Shown piece after piece: positions 1-7,245 of a stretch of 37,789 nt of DNA (position 1 is its first letter; each line of letters starts with the position of its first letter). The stretch is from Subtercola sp. (GTDB lineage Bacteria; Actinomycetota; Actinomycetes; Actinomycetales; Microbacteriaceae), in NCBI GenBank assembly GCA_025463745.1, contig JAODBB010000063.1, positions 1-37,789 on the forward strand. Reading direction: 5' to 3'. Under the pieces are notes generated by a model. That model ran no database searches and was not told where the DNA came from. It saw only the letters and a list, made by a program, of their open reading frames with translations. Made by a program: the position numbers and the translations under genes.

Positions 1-734
1 GCATCGGGTTCTCGTACCTCGACTGGTTCGGCGCCTATCAGATGAGCACCGCCATGATGGGGGCGCTGTACCGGCAGAACCGCACGGGCCTGGGCTGCTG
101 GATCGACTCGTCGCAGACCGAGACCGGAATCTACCTCAGCGGCACCGCGATACTCGACCACAGCGTCAATGGGCGCAGCTGGCAGCGCACCGGCAATCGC
201 TCTCCGTACACGAGCGCCGCGCCGAGCGGCGCCTTCCGGGCCTCCGGTGTCGATCGCTGGATCGCCCTCTCGGTGTCGACCGATGAGCAGTGGCGCTCTA
301 CCTGCGCGGTGCTCGGGTGCCCCGAGTGGGCGACGGATGCCCGTTTCAGAACGGTCGCGGCCCGCAAGGCCAACGAGGCGCTCGCCGAGGCTGCCGTGGC
401 GGTCGAGATCGCCCGGTGGGAAGCGTTCGAGCTGATGCACCGCCTGCAGAAAGTCGGTGTCGCCGCGGGAGTCTGTCAGACCGCCGAAGACCGGGTGGAG
501 TTCGACCCGCAACTCGCCCACCTCGGCTGGCTCGTCGAGCTCGAGCACAGTGAGATGGGCCGGTGGCCGGTCAAGGAAGTGCCCGTGCAGTTCAGCGAGA
601 CGCCGCCCTACATCGGCGGCCGGCTCGACCGACACGGGCCGGTGTACGGCGAAGACAATGAGTATGTGCTGGGCGAGATTCTGGGCTATTCACGCGCCGA
701 AATCGACTTGCTCACCAGCTCAGGCGTGATCTGA
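1..734 (+). CDS. CaiB/BaiF-type (class III) CoA transferase, 5' truncated by window edge
   Basis: The frame is open from base 3 with no start needed, so the gene begins upstream of the window; about 244 C-terminal residues are visible. Family III CoA transferases move CoA between organic acids. The visible part has features usual for their second half: the G-x-G-CWIDSSQTE stretch (family: G-x-G-x-x-V-D-x-S), a YxSxAPSGAFRA segment where the family has YPCADG, the WIALSVSTDEQW strand, and a late GVAAGVCQTAEDR segment where the family binds CoA. The catalytic Asp region lies outside the window. A 99-bp AT-rich gap separates it from the dioxygenase operon, so it may be a separate unit. In this setting it could activate or recycle an acid made by the ring-cleavage pathway. 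Family assignment is fairly sure; the substrate is unknown. Confidence 0.82.
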   Translation, partial: IGFSYLDWFGAYQMSTAMMGALYRQNRTGLGCWIDSSQTETGIYLSGTAILDHSVNGRSWQRTGNRSPYTSAAPSGAFRASGVDRWIALSVSTDEQWRSTCAVLGCPEWATDARFRTVAARKANEALAEAAVAVEIARWEAFELMHRLQKVGVAAGVCQTAEDRVEFDPQLAHLGWLVELEHSEMGRWPVKEVPVQFSETPPYIGGRLDRHGPVYGEDNEYVLGEILGYSRAEIDLLTSSGVI

Positions 735-833
735 TAAATAAGTATTTGATTTACAAATAATCTATTATCTGGGTTAGTGTGTAGTAGCTTGAACGTGACG
801 ATGAAGCCACAGCAGGCCGGAAGGAAACATCAC
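735..833 (+). promoter_or_regulatory. AT-rich promoter/operator region of the ring-cleavage operon
   Basis: This gap is much more AT-rich than its surroundings. It holds an inverted repeat, TATTTG (743-748) and CAAATA (754-759), separated by 5 bases, and a TATCTGGG box at 766-773 that also occurs before the genes at 6181 and 22173. A Shine-Dalgarno-like GGAAGG lies about 10 bases before the ATG at 834. The inverted repeat is a candidate operator; no regulator gene lies beside it in the window. Confidence 0.5.
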
Positions 834-1781
834 ATGGCACGGGGTTTGATATCAGAAATGGGTCACCTGGCCTTGCAGACGACGCGCTTCGACGCGTCGG
901 TCTTCGACGCTACAGAGGTGCTGGGTCTGCGTGAGACCGAGCGAAGCGAGGCCGTCGTCGCGGCGCCTCTCGATGGCAGCGCTCACGGCCGCACCTCGTA
1001 CCTGGCTGCGGCCCACGTGCACCACGAGCTGATGTACGTCGAGTCGGAGTCCGACGGAATCGACCACATCGGCCTCGTCGCGGCTGGGCCGGAGGCGCTC
1101 GAAGAACTGCGCGAACGCATCGCCGCGGCAGGGTACGAGTTCATCAGCGAGACGCCGCTCGAAAAGGGCATCGCCGATGGGTTCGCCTTCATCGGGCCCG
1201 AGGGCTTCGTGTACGAGATCTACCTCGGCATGCAACCGCTGAAGGCCGATCGCGGCGGATTCGGCCCCGACCGGTTCGGCCACGTCAACCTGCACCCGGT
1301 CGACGTCGAGGCGACCAAGAACTTTCTGGTGGATGTACTCGACTTTCGCATCTCCGACATCGTCGGTGACGACTTCGCCTACTTCTTGCGGTGCAACCCC
1401 GATCACCACGGCATCGCGCTGATCGCCGGCAAAGGCTCGCTGCACCACCACGCGTGGCAGACGCAGAGCATCGCCGACCTCGGCAAGCTGGGCGACCGCC
1501 TCGACAGGCTGGGCCGCCGGCTCATCTGGGGCCCGGTTCGGCACGGCGCGGGGCACAACATCGCCGCCTATTTCGTGGAGGCGGTCGGCGATGTAATTGA
1601 GCTGTACACCGACCTCGAGCAGATCTACGACGACAACCGGCCACCGATTGTCTGGGATGCGGCCGACGGAGGGTGGTTCAACCGCTGGGGTGTGTACAAC
1701 GGTGAGAACTTCCGGTCGCACGGGGCCTTTCCCGTACTGCCCTCGGCTGCGCGTCAATTCGAAAAGAGAACACAATCATGA
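834..1781 (+). CDS. Two-domain extradiol ring-cleavage dioxygenase (VOC superfamily, type I)
   Basis: Predicted to open a catechol-type ring next to the two hydroxyls using Fe(II) and O2. The 315 residues match the usual ~300 of two-domain type I enzymes such as catechol 2,3-dioxygenase. The N-terminal VOC module (about 8-135) lacks a metal site. The C-terminal module (about 145-265) carries the expected 2-His-1-Glu set: H150 in RFGHVNLHP, one of H204-206 in LHHHAWQT, and E256 in VIELYTD. The frame extends upstream to a GTG at 777, but the ATG at 834 is preferred because of the GGAAGG ribosome site and because the homologous fold starts there. It overlaps the next gene by 4 bases (ATGA), so the two are translationally coupled. 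The TfdB-like hydroxylase two genes on would supply its catechol. Exact substrate not determinable. Confidence 0.88.
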   Translation: MARGLISEMGHLALQTTRFDASVFDATEVLGLRETERSEAVVAAPLDGSAHGRTSYLAAAHVHHELMYVESESDGIDHIGLVAAGPEALEELRERIAAAGYEFISETPLEKGIADGFAFIGPEGFVYEIYLGMQPLKADRGGFGPDRFGHVNLHPVDVEATKNFLVDVLDFRISDIVGDDFAYFLRCNPDHHGIALIAGKGSLHHHAWQTQSIADLGKLGDRLDRLGRRLIWGPVRHGAGHNIAAYFVEAVGDVIELYTDLEQIYDDNRPPIVWDAADGGWFNRWGVYNGENFRSHGAFPVLPSAARQFEKRTQS

Positions 1782-2647
1782 GATATGCAAGCTACCTGTC
1801 GGCCGCGGCGACGCCGACGTGGGGGGTCGAAGTCGACGGTGTGCTGTACGATCTGGGCGCGTCGGGTAAGAACCTGGCACCGACGCTGAAAGACGCGATC
1901 ATCAATGGTGCATTCGGCGGCGCGGCTGTCGACACGACGGATGCTCCGGCCACGCCGGCCGCTGACGCGTCGTTTCTGCCGACCATCACTAACCCCGGCA
2001 AGATCCTCTGCATCGGCGTCAACTACAAGACGCACCAAGAAGAAACGGGCAAGGCCGCTCCCGCGGCCCCGACCGTGTTCACTCGGTTCGCCGACTCGCA
2101 GATGGGTCACCTCGATGCGGCAATGCGGCCGCACACCACGACCCAGTTCGACTACGAGGGTGAGCTCGCGCTCGTCATCGGCAAGCCCGCCTACCACGTC
2201 AGCGAAGACGAGGCCTGGGGCGTCATCGCCGGGTATTCCCCCTACAACGACTTCAGCGTTCGTGATTGGCAGCGGGCGGCATCGCAGTGGATTCCGGGTA
2301 AGAACTTCGCCGATACGGGGGCCTTCGGCCCATACCTCGTTCCGGTCGCCGACATTCCCGACATCGAGGCTCTCACGCTCGAGACCCGTGTCAACGGCGA
2401 GGTGCGCCAGTCGGCGTCGCTCGCCGATCTGGTGTTCACCATTCCCCAGATCATCGCGTACGTCACCGGGTTCACCGCACTGTCACCCGGTGATGTCATT
2501 GTCACAGGAACGCCCGGGGGCGTCGGGCTCTTCATGGATCCGCAAGGGTTGCTCTCGCACGGCGATATCGTCGAGGTAGATATCAGCGGACTCGGCGTGC
2601 TGCGCAATACTGTGGTGCAGGCCGAAGCGCCGCGCAGCGTCTCCTGA
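1778..2647 (+). CDS. Fumarylacetoacetate hydrolase (FAH) family protein
   Basis: FAH-family enzymes hydrolyse, decarboxylate or isomerise acylpyruvate-like products that follow aromatic ring cleavage. Of 289 residues, the first ~70 form the usual small N-terminal domain and the rest the FAH fold. Visible signatures are the catalytic loop CIGVNYKTHQEE (H86), the metal ligands E127 and E129 in DYEGELALVIG, D158 in GYSPYNDFS, and the late VTGTPGGVG loop. It overlaps the dioxygenase stop by 4 bases. In homologous meta-cleavage or homoprotocatechuate routes such a protein processes the ring-fission product. Hydrolase, hydratase and isomerase activity cannot be told apart from sequence alone. A paralogous family member lies at 23267. 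Confidence 0.9.
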   Translation: MRYASYLSAAATPTWGVEVDGVLYDLGASGKNLAPTLKDAIINGAFGGAAVDTTDAPATPAADASFLPTITNPGKILCIGVNYKTHQEETGKAAPAAPTVFTRFADSQMGHLDAAMRPHTTTQFDYEGELALVIGKPAYHVSEDEAWGVIAGYSPYNDFSVRDWQRAASQWIPGKNFADTGAFGPYLVPVADIPDIEALTLETRVNGEVRQSASLADLVFTIPQIIAYVTGFTALSPGDVIVTGTPGGVGLFMDPQGLLSHGDIVEVDISGLGVLRNTVVQAEAPRSVS

Positions 2648-2663
2648 ATCCGGGCGAAATTCT

Positions 2664-4538
2664 ATGACAGAACCGACCTACGACACCGACGTTCTGGTGG
2701 TCGGCACCGGGCCGATGGGTGCGGCATCCACTCTCGCCCTCGCCACCTACGGCGTGCGGGTGCGGGCAGTGACGAGATACCAGTGGGTGTCGAACACGCC
2801 GCGCGCGCACATCACCAACCAGCGCACCATGGAGGTGTTGCGCGACCTCGGCCTCGAGCAGAAGGCCGTGAACCTCGGCTCGGCGTGGAACGTCATGGGC
2901 GACACCCTGTTCGCCGCCAGTCTGGCCGGCGACGAGATCGCCCGCATTAGAACCTGGGGCACCGGCGATTCGCGCCAGGGCGACTACATCACGGCGAGCC
3001 CGAGCGGCATGCTCGACCTGCCGCAGTCGCAGCTCGAACCGCTGCTGCTCGGTGCGGCCGCCGAGCGCGGCGCCGTGCTCAGCTTCATGACCGAATACCT
3101 GCGGCACGAACAAGACGCCGACGGGGTCACCGTTTTCTTACGCGACCGACTGGATGCCCGCGAGTACTCGGTTCGCGCCCGCTACCTCATCGGGGCCGAC
3201 GGCGCGCGCTCGAGCATTGTCGAGCAACTCGGGCTGCCGCTGGAGGGCGAGATGGGCCGGGCCACTACCGCCTATGTGCGCTTCTCGGCCGATCTCTCGC
3301 GCTACGTCGAACATCGGCCGAGCATCCTGTACTGGATGCTCACTCCGGGGGCCGCGTACGGAGACATCGGAATGGGGCTGCTGCGCGCCGTGCATCCGTG
3401 GACCGAGTGGATCGCCGGTTGGGGGTACGACTCGGCTCAGAGCGAACCCGACTTCAGTGTGGCGGCGGTGACCGCGAAGATCCGCGAACTGGTCGGCGAC
3501 CCCGAGCTGACGCCCGAAATCATCGGCACCTCGACCTGGCAGGTGAACCAGGCCTATGCGGTCGCGTTCGACTCGGGCCGGGTGTTCTGCGGCGGTGACG
3601 CGGTGCACCGGCATCCGCCGTCGGGCGGTCTCGGGTCGAACACCTGCATTCAAGACGCCTTCAACCTCGCCTGGAAACTCGCGTTCGTGATCGCGGGGCA
3701 TGCCGACCCGGCGCTTCTCGATTCGTATTCGGCCGAGCGGGTTCCTGTTGCGCGGCAGGTCGTCGATCGCGCGAATCGTTCGCGCCTCGAGTTCGCGGCG
3801 TTTCGCGAGGCGCTCGCTTCCTCTGCGGCCGGCGAGGCTGGCGGTGCGCCGGGCAGGGGGTCTGGCGGCGCGCCGGCCGGCGACCCGACCGCGACTCTGC
3901 TGGCGACGGTGAGGCAGGGCGGCCCTGCGGGTGTGGCCGTGCGCGACGCCCTCACCGCCGCGATGCAACTGAAGAACTACGAGTTCAACGCACAGGGCGT
4001 CGAACTCAACCAGCGTTACGAATCGGCCGCCGTGCTGCCCGAACCCGGCGGGGCCGACGAGCAGTGGATGCGCGACCGTGAACTCTACGCGCAACCGTCG
4101 AGCCGGCCGGGGGCGCACCTTCCGCACGCCTGGCTGGTCGGGCCGGCCGGCACGCGAGTGTCGACACTCGACGTCGTCGGCCACGGTGATTTCGTGCTGC
4201 TCACGGGGCTCTCGGGTTCGGCCTGGGTCGAGGCGGTGGCCGCGCTCGACCGGCCGTACCTGCGTTCGGTACAGGTGGATGCCCCGGGCGCGCTCGACCT
4301 CTACGGCGACTGGCGCCGGGTGAGCGGTATTCACGAGGCGGGCGCGCTGCTCGTGCGGCCCGACGGGTATATCGCCTGGCGCAGTGCCGAGCCCGTTTGG
4401 GATGCGGCCGGCGCCCAGGCGCTGTTGTGCGGCGTGCTCGATGCGGTGCTGGGCACTGGCCCCAGCAGTGAGGTCGGCAACGATGAGGAGAGCGCGGGTG
4501 TCAGCGAGGTCAGCGGCACGCGCGTCGCCGGAGGCTGA
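2664..4538 (+). CDS. FAD-dependent aromatic hydroxylase, TfdB / phenol 2-monooxygenase-like
   Basis: Single-component flavoprotein hydroxylases of this group add an ortho hydroxyl to a phenol using NAD(P)H and O2, giving a catechol. The 624 residues show the FAD Rossmann motif VVGTGPMG (G14, G16, G19), the YLIGADGARS motif near 175-185, and the second FAD motif GDAVHRHPPSGGLGSN with D312. Several stretches (AHITNQRTMEVLRDLG, RIRTWGT, HEQDADGV, HRPSxLYW) strongly recall 2,4-dichlorophenol 6-monooxygenase (TfdB), more than MhpA. This comparison is from memory, not from a search. The C-terminal ~180 residues are the thioredoxin-like dimerisation domain, preceded by a Gly/Ala-rich linker near 390-415. 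It starts 16 bases after the FAH gene with a weak ribosome site. Substrate range, including whether it accepts halogenated phenols, is unknown. Confidence 0.9.
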   Translation: MTEPTYDTDVLVVGTGPMGAASTLALATYGVRVRAVTRYQWVSNTPRAHITNQRTMEVLRDLGLEQKAVNLGSAWNVMGDTLFAASLAGDEIARIRTWGTGDSRQGDYITASPSGMLDLPQSQLEPLLLGAAAERGAVLSFMTEYLRHEQDADGVTVFLRDRLDAREYSVRARYLIGADGARSSIVEQLGLPLEGEMGRATTAYVRFSADLSRYVEHRPSILYWMLTPGAAYGDIGMGLLRAVHPWTEWIAGWGYDSAQSEPDFSVAAVTAKIRELVGDPELTPEIIGTSTWQVNQAYAVAFDSGRVFCGGDAVHRHPPSGGLGSNTCIQDAFNLAWKLAFVIAGHADPALLDSYSAERVPVARQVVDRANRSRLEFAAFREALASSAAGEAGGAPGRGSGGAPAGDPTATLLATVRQGGPAGVAVRDALTAAMQLKNYEFNAQGVELNQRYESAAVLPEPGGADEQWMRDRELYAQPSSRPGAHLPHAWLVGPAGTRVSTLDVVGHGDFVLLTGLSGSAWVEAVAALDRPYLRSVQVDAPGALDLYGDWRRVSGIHEAGALLVRPDGYIAWRSAEPVWDAAGAQALLCGVLDAVLGTGPSSEVGNDEESAGVSEVSGTRVAGG

Positions 4539-5041
4539 TGGTGGCGGCCGAACAGCGCCATCGGCGCGTGCTGCAGATGGATGCGGGTGAAGTCGACGCG
4601 TTCTTGCACGAGCAGCGTACGGCTCGGTTTGCGAGCACCGACGCCGCCGGGCATCCACATGTCACGCCAGTGTGGTTCGTCTGGGACGGCAGCGCGGTGT
4701 GGGTGTCGTCGCTCCTGCGCAGTCAGCGCTGGAGCGACGTCGCGGGTAACGCCGCGGTCGCTCTGGTGTGCGACGCGGGCGAGACGTACGGCGAACTGCG
4801 CGGGGTGGAGATCACCGGAACGGCGACGGTGGTGGGCGAGGTTCCTCGGTCGGACGAGCCGAACGACGCTGTGTCCGACGCCGAACGGCGCTTCGAGCAG
4901 AAGTACCTCGGCCGACCGATGCGCCACGAAGGCAAACACGGTTGGCTGTGCATCCGCCCCGCCCTCGTCGTGAGCTGGGACCACCGCAAGCTCCCCGCGC
5001 CCCCGGTGGAGTCGATTTCCCGCCCAAATCGGCCGCGATAG
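4538..5041 (+). CDS. Pyridoxamine 5'-phosphate oxidase-fold (PPOX) protein, possibly F420- or flavin-binding
   Basis: The start overlaps the stop of the hydroxylase gene by one base (TGATG), so it is the last gene of this operon. The 167 residues have the split-barrel pattern of small PPOX-family proteins: ARFASTDAAGHPHVTPVWFVWD (strands 1-3), a cofactor-phosphate region KxQRW-like at LLRSQRWSD, then VEITGTATVV and a C-terminal IRPALVVSWDHRK strand. Actinobacterial members often use F420 or FMN as reductases. A role in reducing an intermediate, or in supplying reduced cofactor to the LLM protein at 6181, is possible but unproven. The Arg/Pro-rich C-terminus reads into the terminator stem. Confidence 0.75.
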   Translation: MVAAEQRHRRVLQMDAGEVDAFLHEQRTARFASTDAAGHPHVTPVWFVWDGSAVWVSSLLRSQRWSDVAGNAAVALVCDAGETYGELRGVEITGTATVVGEVPRSDEPNDAVSDAERRFEQKYLGRPMRHEGKHGWLCIRPALVVSWDHRKLPAPPVESISRPNRPR

Positions 5042-5059
5042 GCCGGACATCGACTCCAC
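5006..5059. terminator. Bidirectional terminator between convergent units
   Basis: A perfect 11-bp inverted repeat, GTGGAGTCGAT (5006-5016) and ATCGACTCCAC (5049-5059), encloses a second hairpin CGGCC (5030-5034) / GGCCG (5041-5045). It sits between the 3' ends of convergent genes, with the left arm inside the PPOX coding end. There is no clear T-run on either strand, so it may need Rho or act as an RNA 3' stabiliser. Confidence 0.6.
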
Positions 5060-5098
5060 GATGGGGTGGGGAGCGGGGGAGGAAGGGCGGGGGGCGAG

Positions 5099-5539
5099 TC
5101 AGACGTCGCGGAAGACGGTGCGGCTCGAGAGGTACCACTCGGCGTCGACGCGGCGCAGGTCGTCGAGCACTCGTAGGCTGCGGTCGACCCGTGATCCCGC
5201 CGCCGAGGTTGCGAGAATCATCAGGTAGGCCTCGACGTGCACGGCGTCGATGTCGCCGCCAGTGCCGGCGCCGGTGGGCGTCATGATGATGGCATCGAGC
5301 CAGTGCCGCAACTGATCACCGCGAGCCAGGGCGGCCGAGTTCGAGCTCTCGGCAAAAGCGGTGAGCTCGGGGCGGCCGGTCGCCGTTAGGTTGTAGGTCG
5401 GCGACACGAAGACGCCGTCGGCGGTGAAGCACTGCGCCCAGTCGCCGGCGCGGCCGCTGTCGATGGCGTGCGCCTGCCGGGCGTAGAGGTCGAGTATGTC
5501 GAGTCGGTCGACGACGTCGATCGAACGTGCTGCTGCCAT
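5099..5539 (-). CDS. SnoaL-like / NTF2-fold protein
   Basis: A 146-residue alpha+beta barrel candidate. The start ATG at 5539 follows an AAAGGGG-type ribosome site; a longer frame to 5677 runs through the upstream gene and is rejected. The N-terminal helix pattern IDVVDRLDILDLYARQAHAID, followed by DWAQCFTADGVFVSP, is typical of the SnoaL-like/NTF2 superfamily, whose members include ring cyclases, dehydratases, isomerases and small subunits of ring-hydroxylating dioxygenases. It lies 29 bases downstream of a second family member. Both may act on a hydroxylated intermediate or be two halves of one assembly. Catalytic residues cannot be assigned with confidence. Confidence 0.78.
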   Translation of the reverse strand: MAAARSIDVVDRLDILDLYARQAHAIDSGRAGDWAQCFTADGVFVSPTYNLTATGRPELTAFAESSNSAALARGDQLRHWLDAIIMTPTGAGTGGDIDAVHVEAYLMILATSAAGSRVDRSLRVLDDLRRVDAEWYLSSRTVFRDV

Positions 5540-5568
5540 GATGAGCCCCTTTGCTCGGATGAAGCTGA

Positions 5569-6060
5569 CTATTCTGCGTGCTCTGCGTGCGGCGCGCGAC
5601 GAAACGGAAAGGCGCTGACGTCGGAGTCGACGTGCTCGATCCAGGCCAGCCGCAACTCGCGGGCGGCGAACTTCCACCCAGCTGGAGTGTAGACGTACTC
5701 GTCGTGGTACCGGATGAGCCAGACCAGACTCTCGGTTCGCTCGCCCACGCCGAGTGTGTGGTGCGCCTGCGCGTACGTGATGCCGCGAGCCGTCTGCTCG
5801 CCCGTAATGGTGACGCGGTGGTTGGCGATGAGGTGAAAGGTATGCGGAAAGGCATCGTTGCCGTGCAGTACCTCGACGAGTTCGGCTCGCCCGGTCGAGC
5901 TCGCGAAGGGCGTCTCGGCACTGGGGCTGAAAGCCGTGAACGAACCGTCGTCGGTGAAGAGGTCGGCCCAGCCGTGCAGATCGCGCTGATCGGCGAGCCA
6001 GGCGTACTCGTCGACAAGCGCCCGAAGCTGCACTCGCGTTCGCACTTCGTTGTGTTCCAT
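5569..6060 (-). CDS. SnoaL-like / NTF2-fold protein, first gene of the minus-strand pair
   Basis: A 163-residue protein with the start of the SnoaL_4 pattern: VQLRALVDEYAWLADQRDLHGWADLFTDDGSFTAF, then FHLIANHRVTI and a C-terminal WKFAARELRLAWIEHVD strand. ATG at 6060 is preferred over the longer frame to 6141 because the fold begins there and the extension lies in AT-rich promoter DNA. It is transcribed away from the LLM gene at 6181, so the 120-bp gap between them is a divergent promoter. It is paralogous in fold to the next gene downstream but not a close duplicate. Possible roles are dehydratase, isomerase or binding protein. Confidence 0.8.
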   Translation of the reverse strand: MEHNEVRTRVQLRALVDEYAWLADQRDLHGWADLFTDDGSFTAFSPSAETPFASSTGRAELVEVLHGNDAFPHTFHLIANHRVTITGEQTARGITYAQAHHTLGVGERTESLVWLIRYHDEYVYTPAGWKFAARELRLAWIEHVDSDVSAFPFRRAPHAEHAE

Positions 6061-6180
6061 GAAACGGCCGATCCCGTAGGCATCCGAGGACGCATGATGT
6101 ATAACTGGGTGAAAGTCTATCAACGCACCAATAATATACAAAAGTATCTGGGCGTCACGTGATTGTCAGGAGAAAAACCA
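6061..6180. promoter_or_regulatory. Divergent promoter region between SnoaL pair and LLM oxidoreductase
   Basis: AT-rich stretch at 6095-6150 in otherwise GC-rich DNA. It contains ATAC-aaaa-GTAT (6136-6147), a small inverted repeat, overlapped by a TATCTGGG box at 6145-6152, the same box as at 766 and 22138. A good ribosome site (CAGGAG) precedes the ATG at 6181. Both outward-facing units probably respond to one regulator here. Confidence 0.5.
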
Positions 6181-7095
6181 ATGAAGATTTGTCTCAACCC
6201 ATTCATGCTCGAGACCTGGTTCGGCGGAAGCCCGAGGCCAGTGATCGACCTCATCGAGATCGCGGATGAGCGCGGCTTCGACGCCGTCGTGCTGCCGGAG
6301 CACATCCTGATGGATCCTGACAATCTCGACGACTACCCCTATGACAAGCAGAGCGCCGAGGGTCGTTGGTTCGACGAGATGACTCCCTTTTTCGAGGCGA
6401 CGACGAGCCTCGCCGCGATCGCCTCGCGCACCAAGAACGTTAAGCTGCAGACCGGCGTGATGCTCGCGCCGCTGCGAAACGCCTCGGTGTTGGCCAAAAC
6501 GCTGTCGACCATCGACCACATCTCCGACGGCCGGGTCGAGATCGGCTACGGCGTCGGCTGGCTCGAGCTCGACTATTCCGCCGAGGGGATCGCCTTCGAG
6601 GGCCGGTTCGGGCGGATGACCGAGATCGCCGAAGCGTGCAAGCAGATCTGGACCAGTGCCCCGGCCAGTTATCACGGCAAGCACGTCAACTTCGACAACG
6701 TGTACTCCCTTCCCTTCCCCCTGCAGCGGGAGGGGATCCCGCAGTGGTTCGGGGTGGGGCCCTCAGAGCGCAACATCGAGCGCATGGCTCGGGTCGCCGA
6801 CGGGTGGTGCCCGCTACAGGTGCCATGGGACGTGGTGGCCGACACCCTGCCGAAGATCAAACAGAAGATGGAGGAGTTCGGGCGCGACCCCGAGACGTTC
6901 GGCCTTCGGCTGCAGGTGATTCCGCAGATCACCGCCGGCGTGGTCGATCTCGACGCGACGTTCGACACTATTCCCACGCTGCTGGATGCCGGTGCCACGC
7001 ACATCGAGATCGCCGCACTCAACTACGTGGCGAGCCCCGACGCGTTTCCCGATTTTGTCGACGCCTGCATTGTGGCGCGCGACAAAAACTCGTGA
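6181..7095 (+). CDS. Luciferase-like monooxygenase (LLM) family oxidoreductase, FMN- or F420-dependent
   Basis: A 304-residue TIM-barrel flavoprotein. Visible family landmarks are the N-terminal strand MKICLNPFMLET, FDAVVLPEH (residues ~32-40), the LQTGVMLAPLRNASVLAKTLSTIDHISDGR block (LLM core, ~95-125), GYGVGWLELDY and the later PQWFGVGPSERNIERMARVADGW block. The frame can extend to a TTG at 6163, but ATG 6181 sits at ideal distance from CAGGAG. The PPOX gene nearby is another potential F420/FMN user. Members may hydroxylate with a partner reductase or reduce with F420H2. It lies 150 bases before the ABC importer genes and may share a message with them. A second LLM protein lies at 33156-34211. 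Confidence 0.85.
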   Translation: MKICLNPFMLETWFGGSPRPVIDLIEIADERGFDAVVLPEHILMDPDNLDDYPYDKQSAEGRWFDEMTPFFEATTSLAAIASRTKNVKLQTGVMLAPLRNASVLAKTLSTIDHISDGRVEIGYGVGWLELDYSAEGIAFEGRFGRMTEIAEACKQIWTSAPASYHGKHVNFDNVYSLPFPLQREGIPQWFGVGPSERNIERMARVADGWCPLQVPWDVVADTLPKIKQKMEEFGRDPETFGLRLQVIPQITAGVVDLDATFDTIPTLLDAGATHIEIAALNYVASPDAFPDFVDACIVARDKNS

Positions 7096-7245
7096 AGTTG
7101 CAGAAATATAACAAAATGCCAGGAATATATAAAAAAGCATTGTGTGCACTATGACTACTAGGGTAGTTTCGCTCACACACGGTGAGTCGTTCATCATCCC
7201 GGATTCACCGTTGCGCATAGCTGCTGTCTCAATGAGGAGGCTTCG
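7096..7245 (+). promoter_or_regulatory. Intergenic region with A-rich tandem repeat and leader hairpin before ABC importer
   Basis: Two imperfect 18-base direct repeats (7102-7119 and 7121-7138, 14 of 18 identical, 19-base period) lie in an A-rich tract. Further down, ACGGTGAGTC (7179-7188) and GATTCACCGT (7202-7211) form a 9-of-10 stem with a 13-base loop. A strong ribosome site, GAGGAGG, ends 5 bases before the TTG start at 7246. The repeats may bind a regulator; the hairpin would be in the mRNA leader. Confidence 0.45.

Noticed and set aside
852..1775. Minus-strand open frame opposite the first dioxygenase
   Set aside because: Mirrors the codon pattern of the dioxygenase; no recognisable motif.
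3138..4658. Long minus-strand open frame (506 codons) opposite the hydroxylase gene
   Set aside because: Low-complexity Arg/Ala/Pro-rich translation, no domain, and exactly opposite a clear TfdB-like gene; a shadow of GC-rich codon use.
5316..6095. Third minus-strand frame across both SnoaL genes
   Set aside because: Ser/Pro/Arg-rich translation; the two SnoaL-like frames explain the region.
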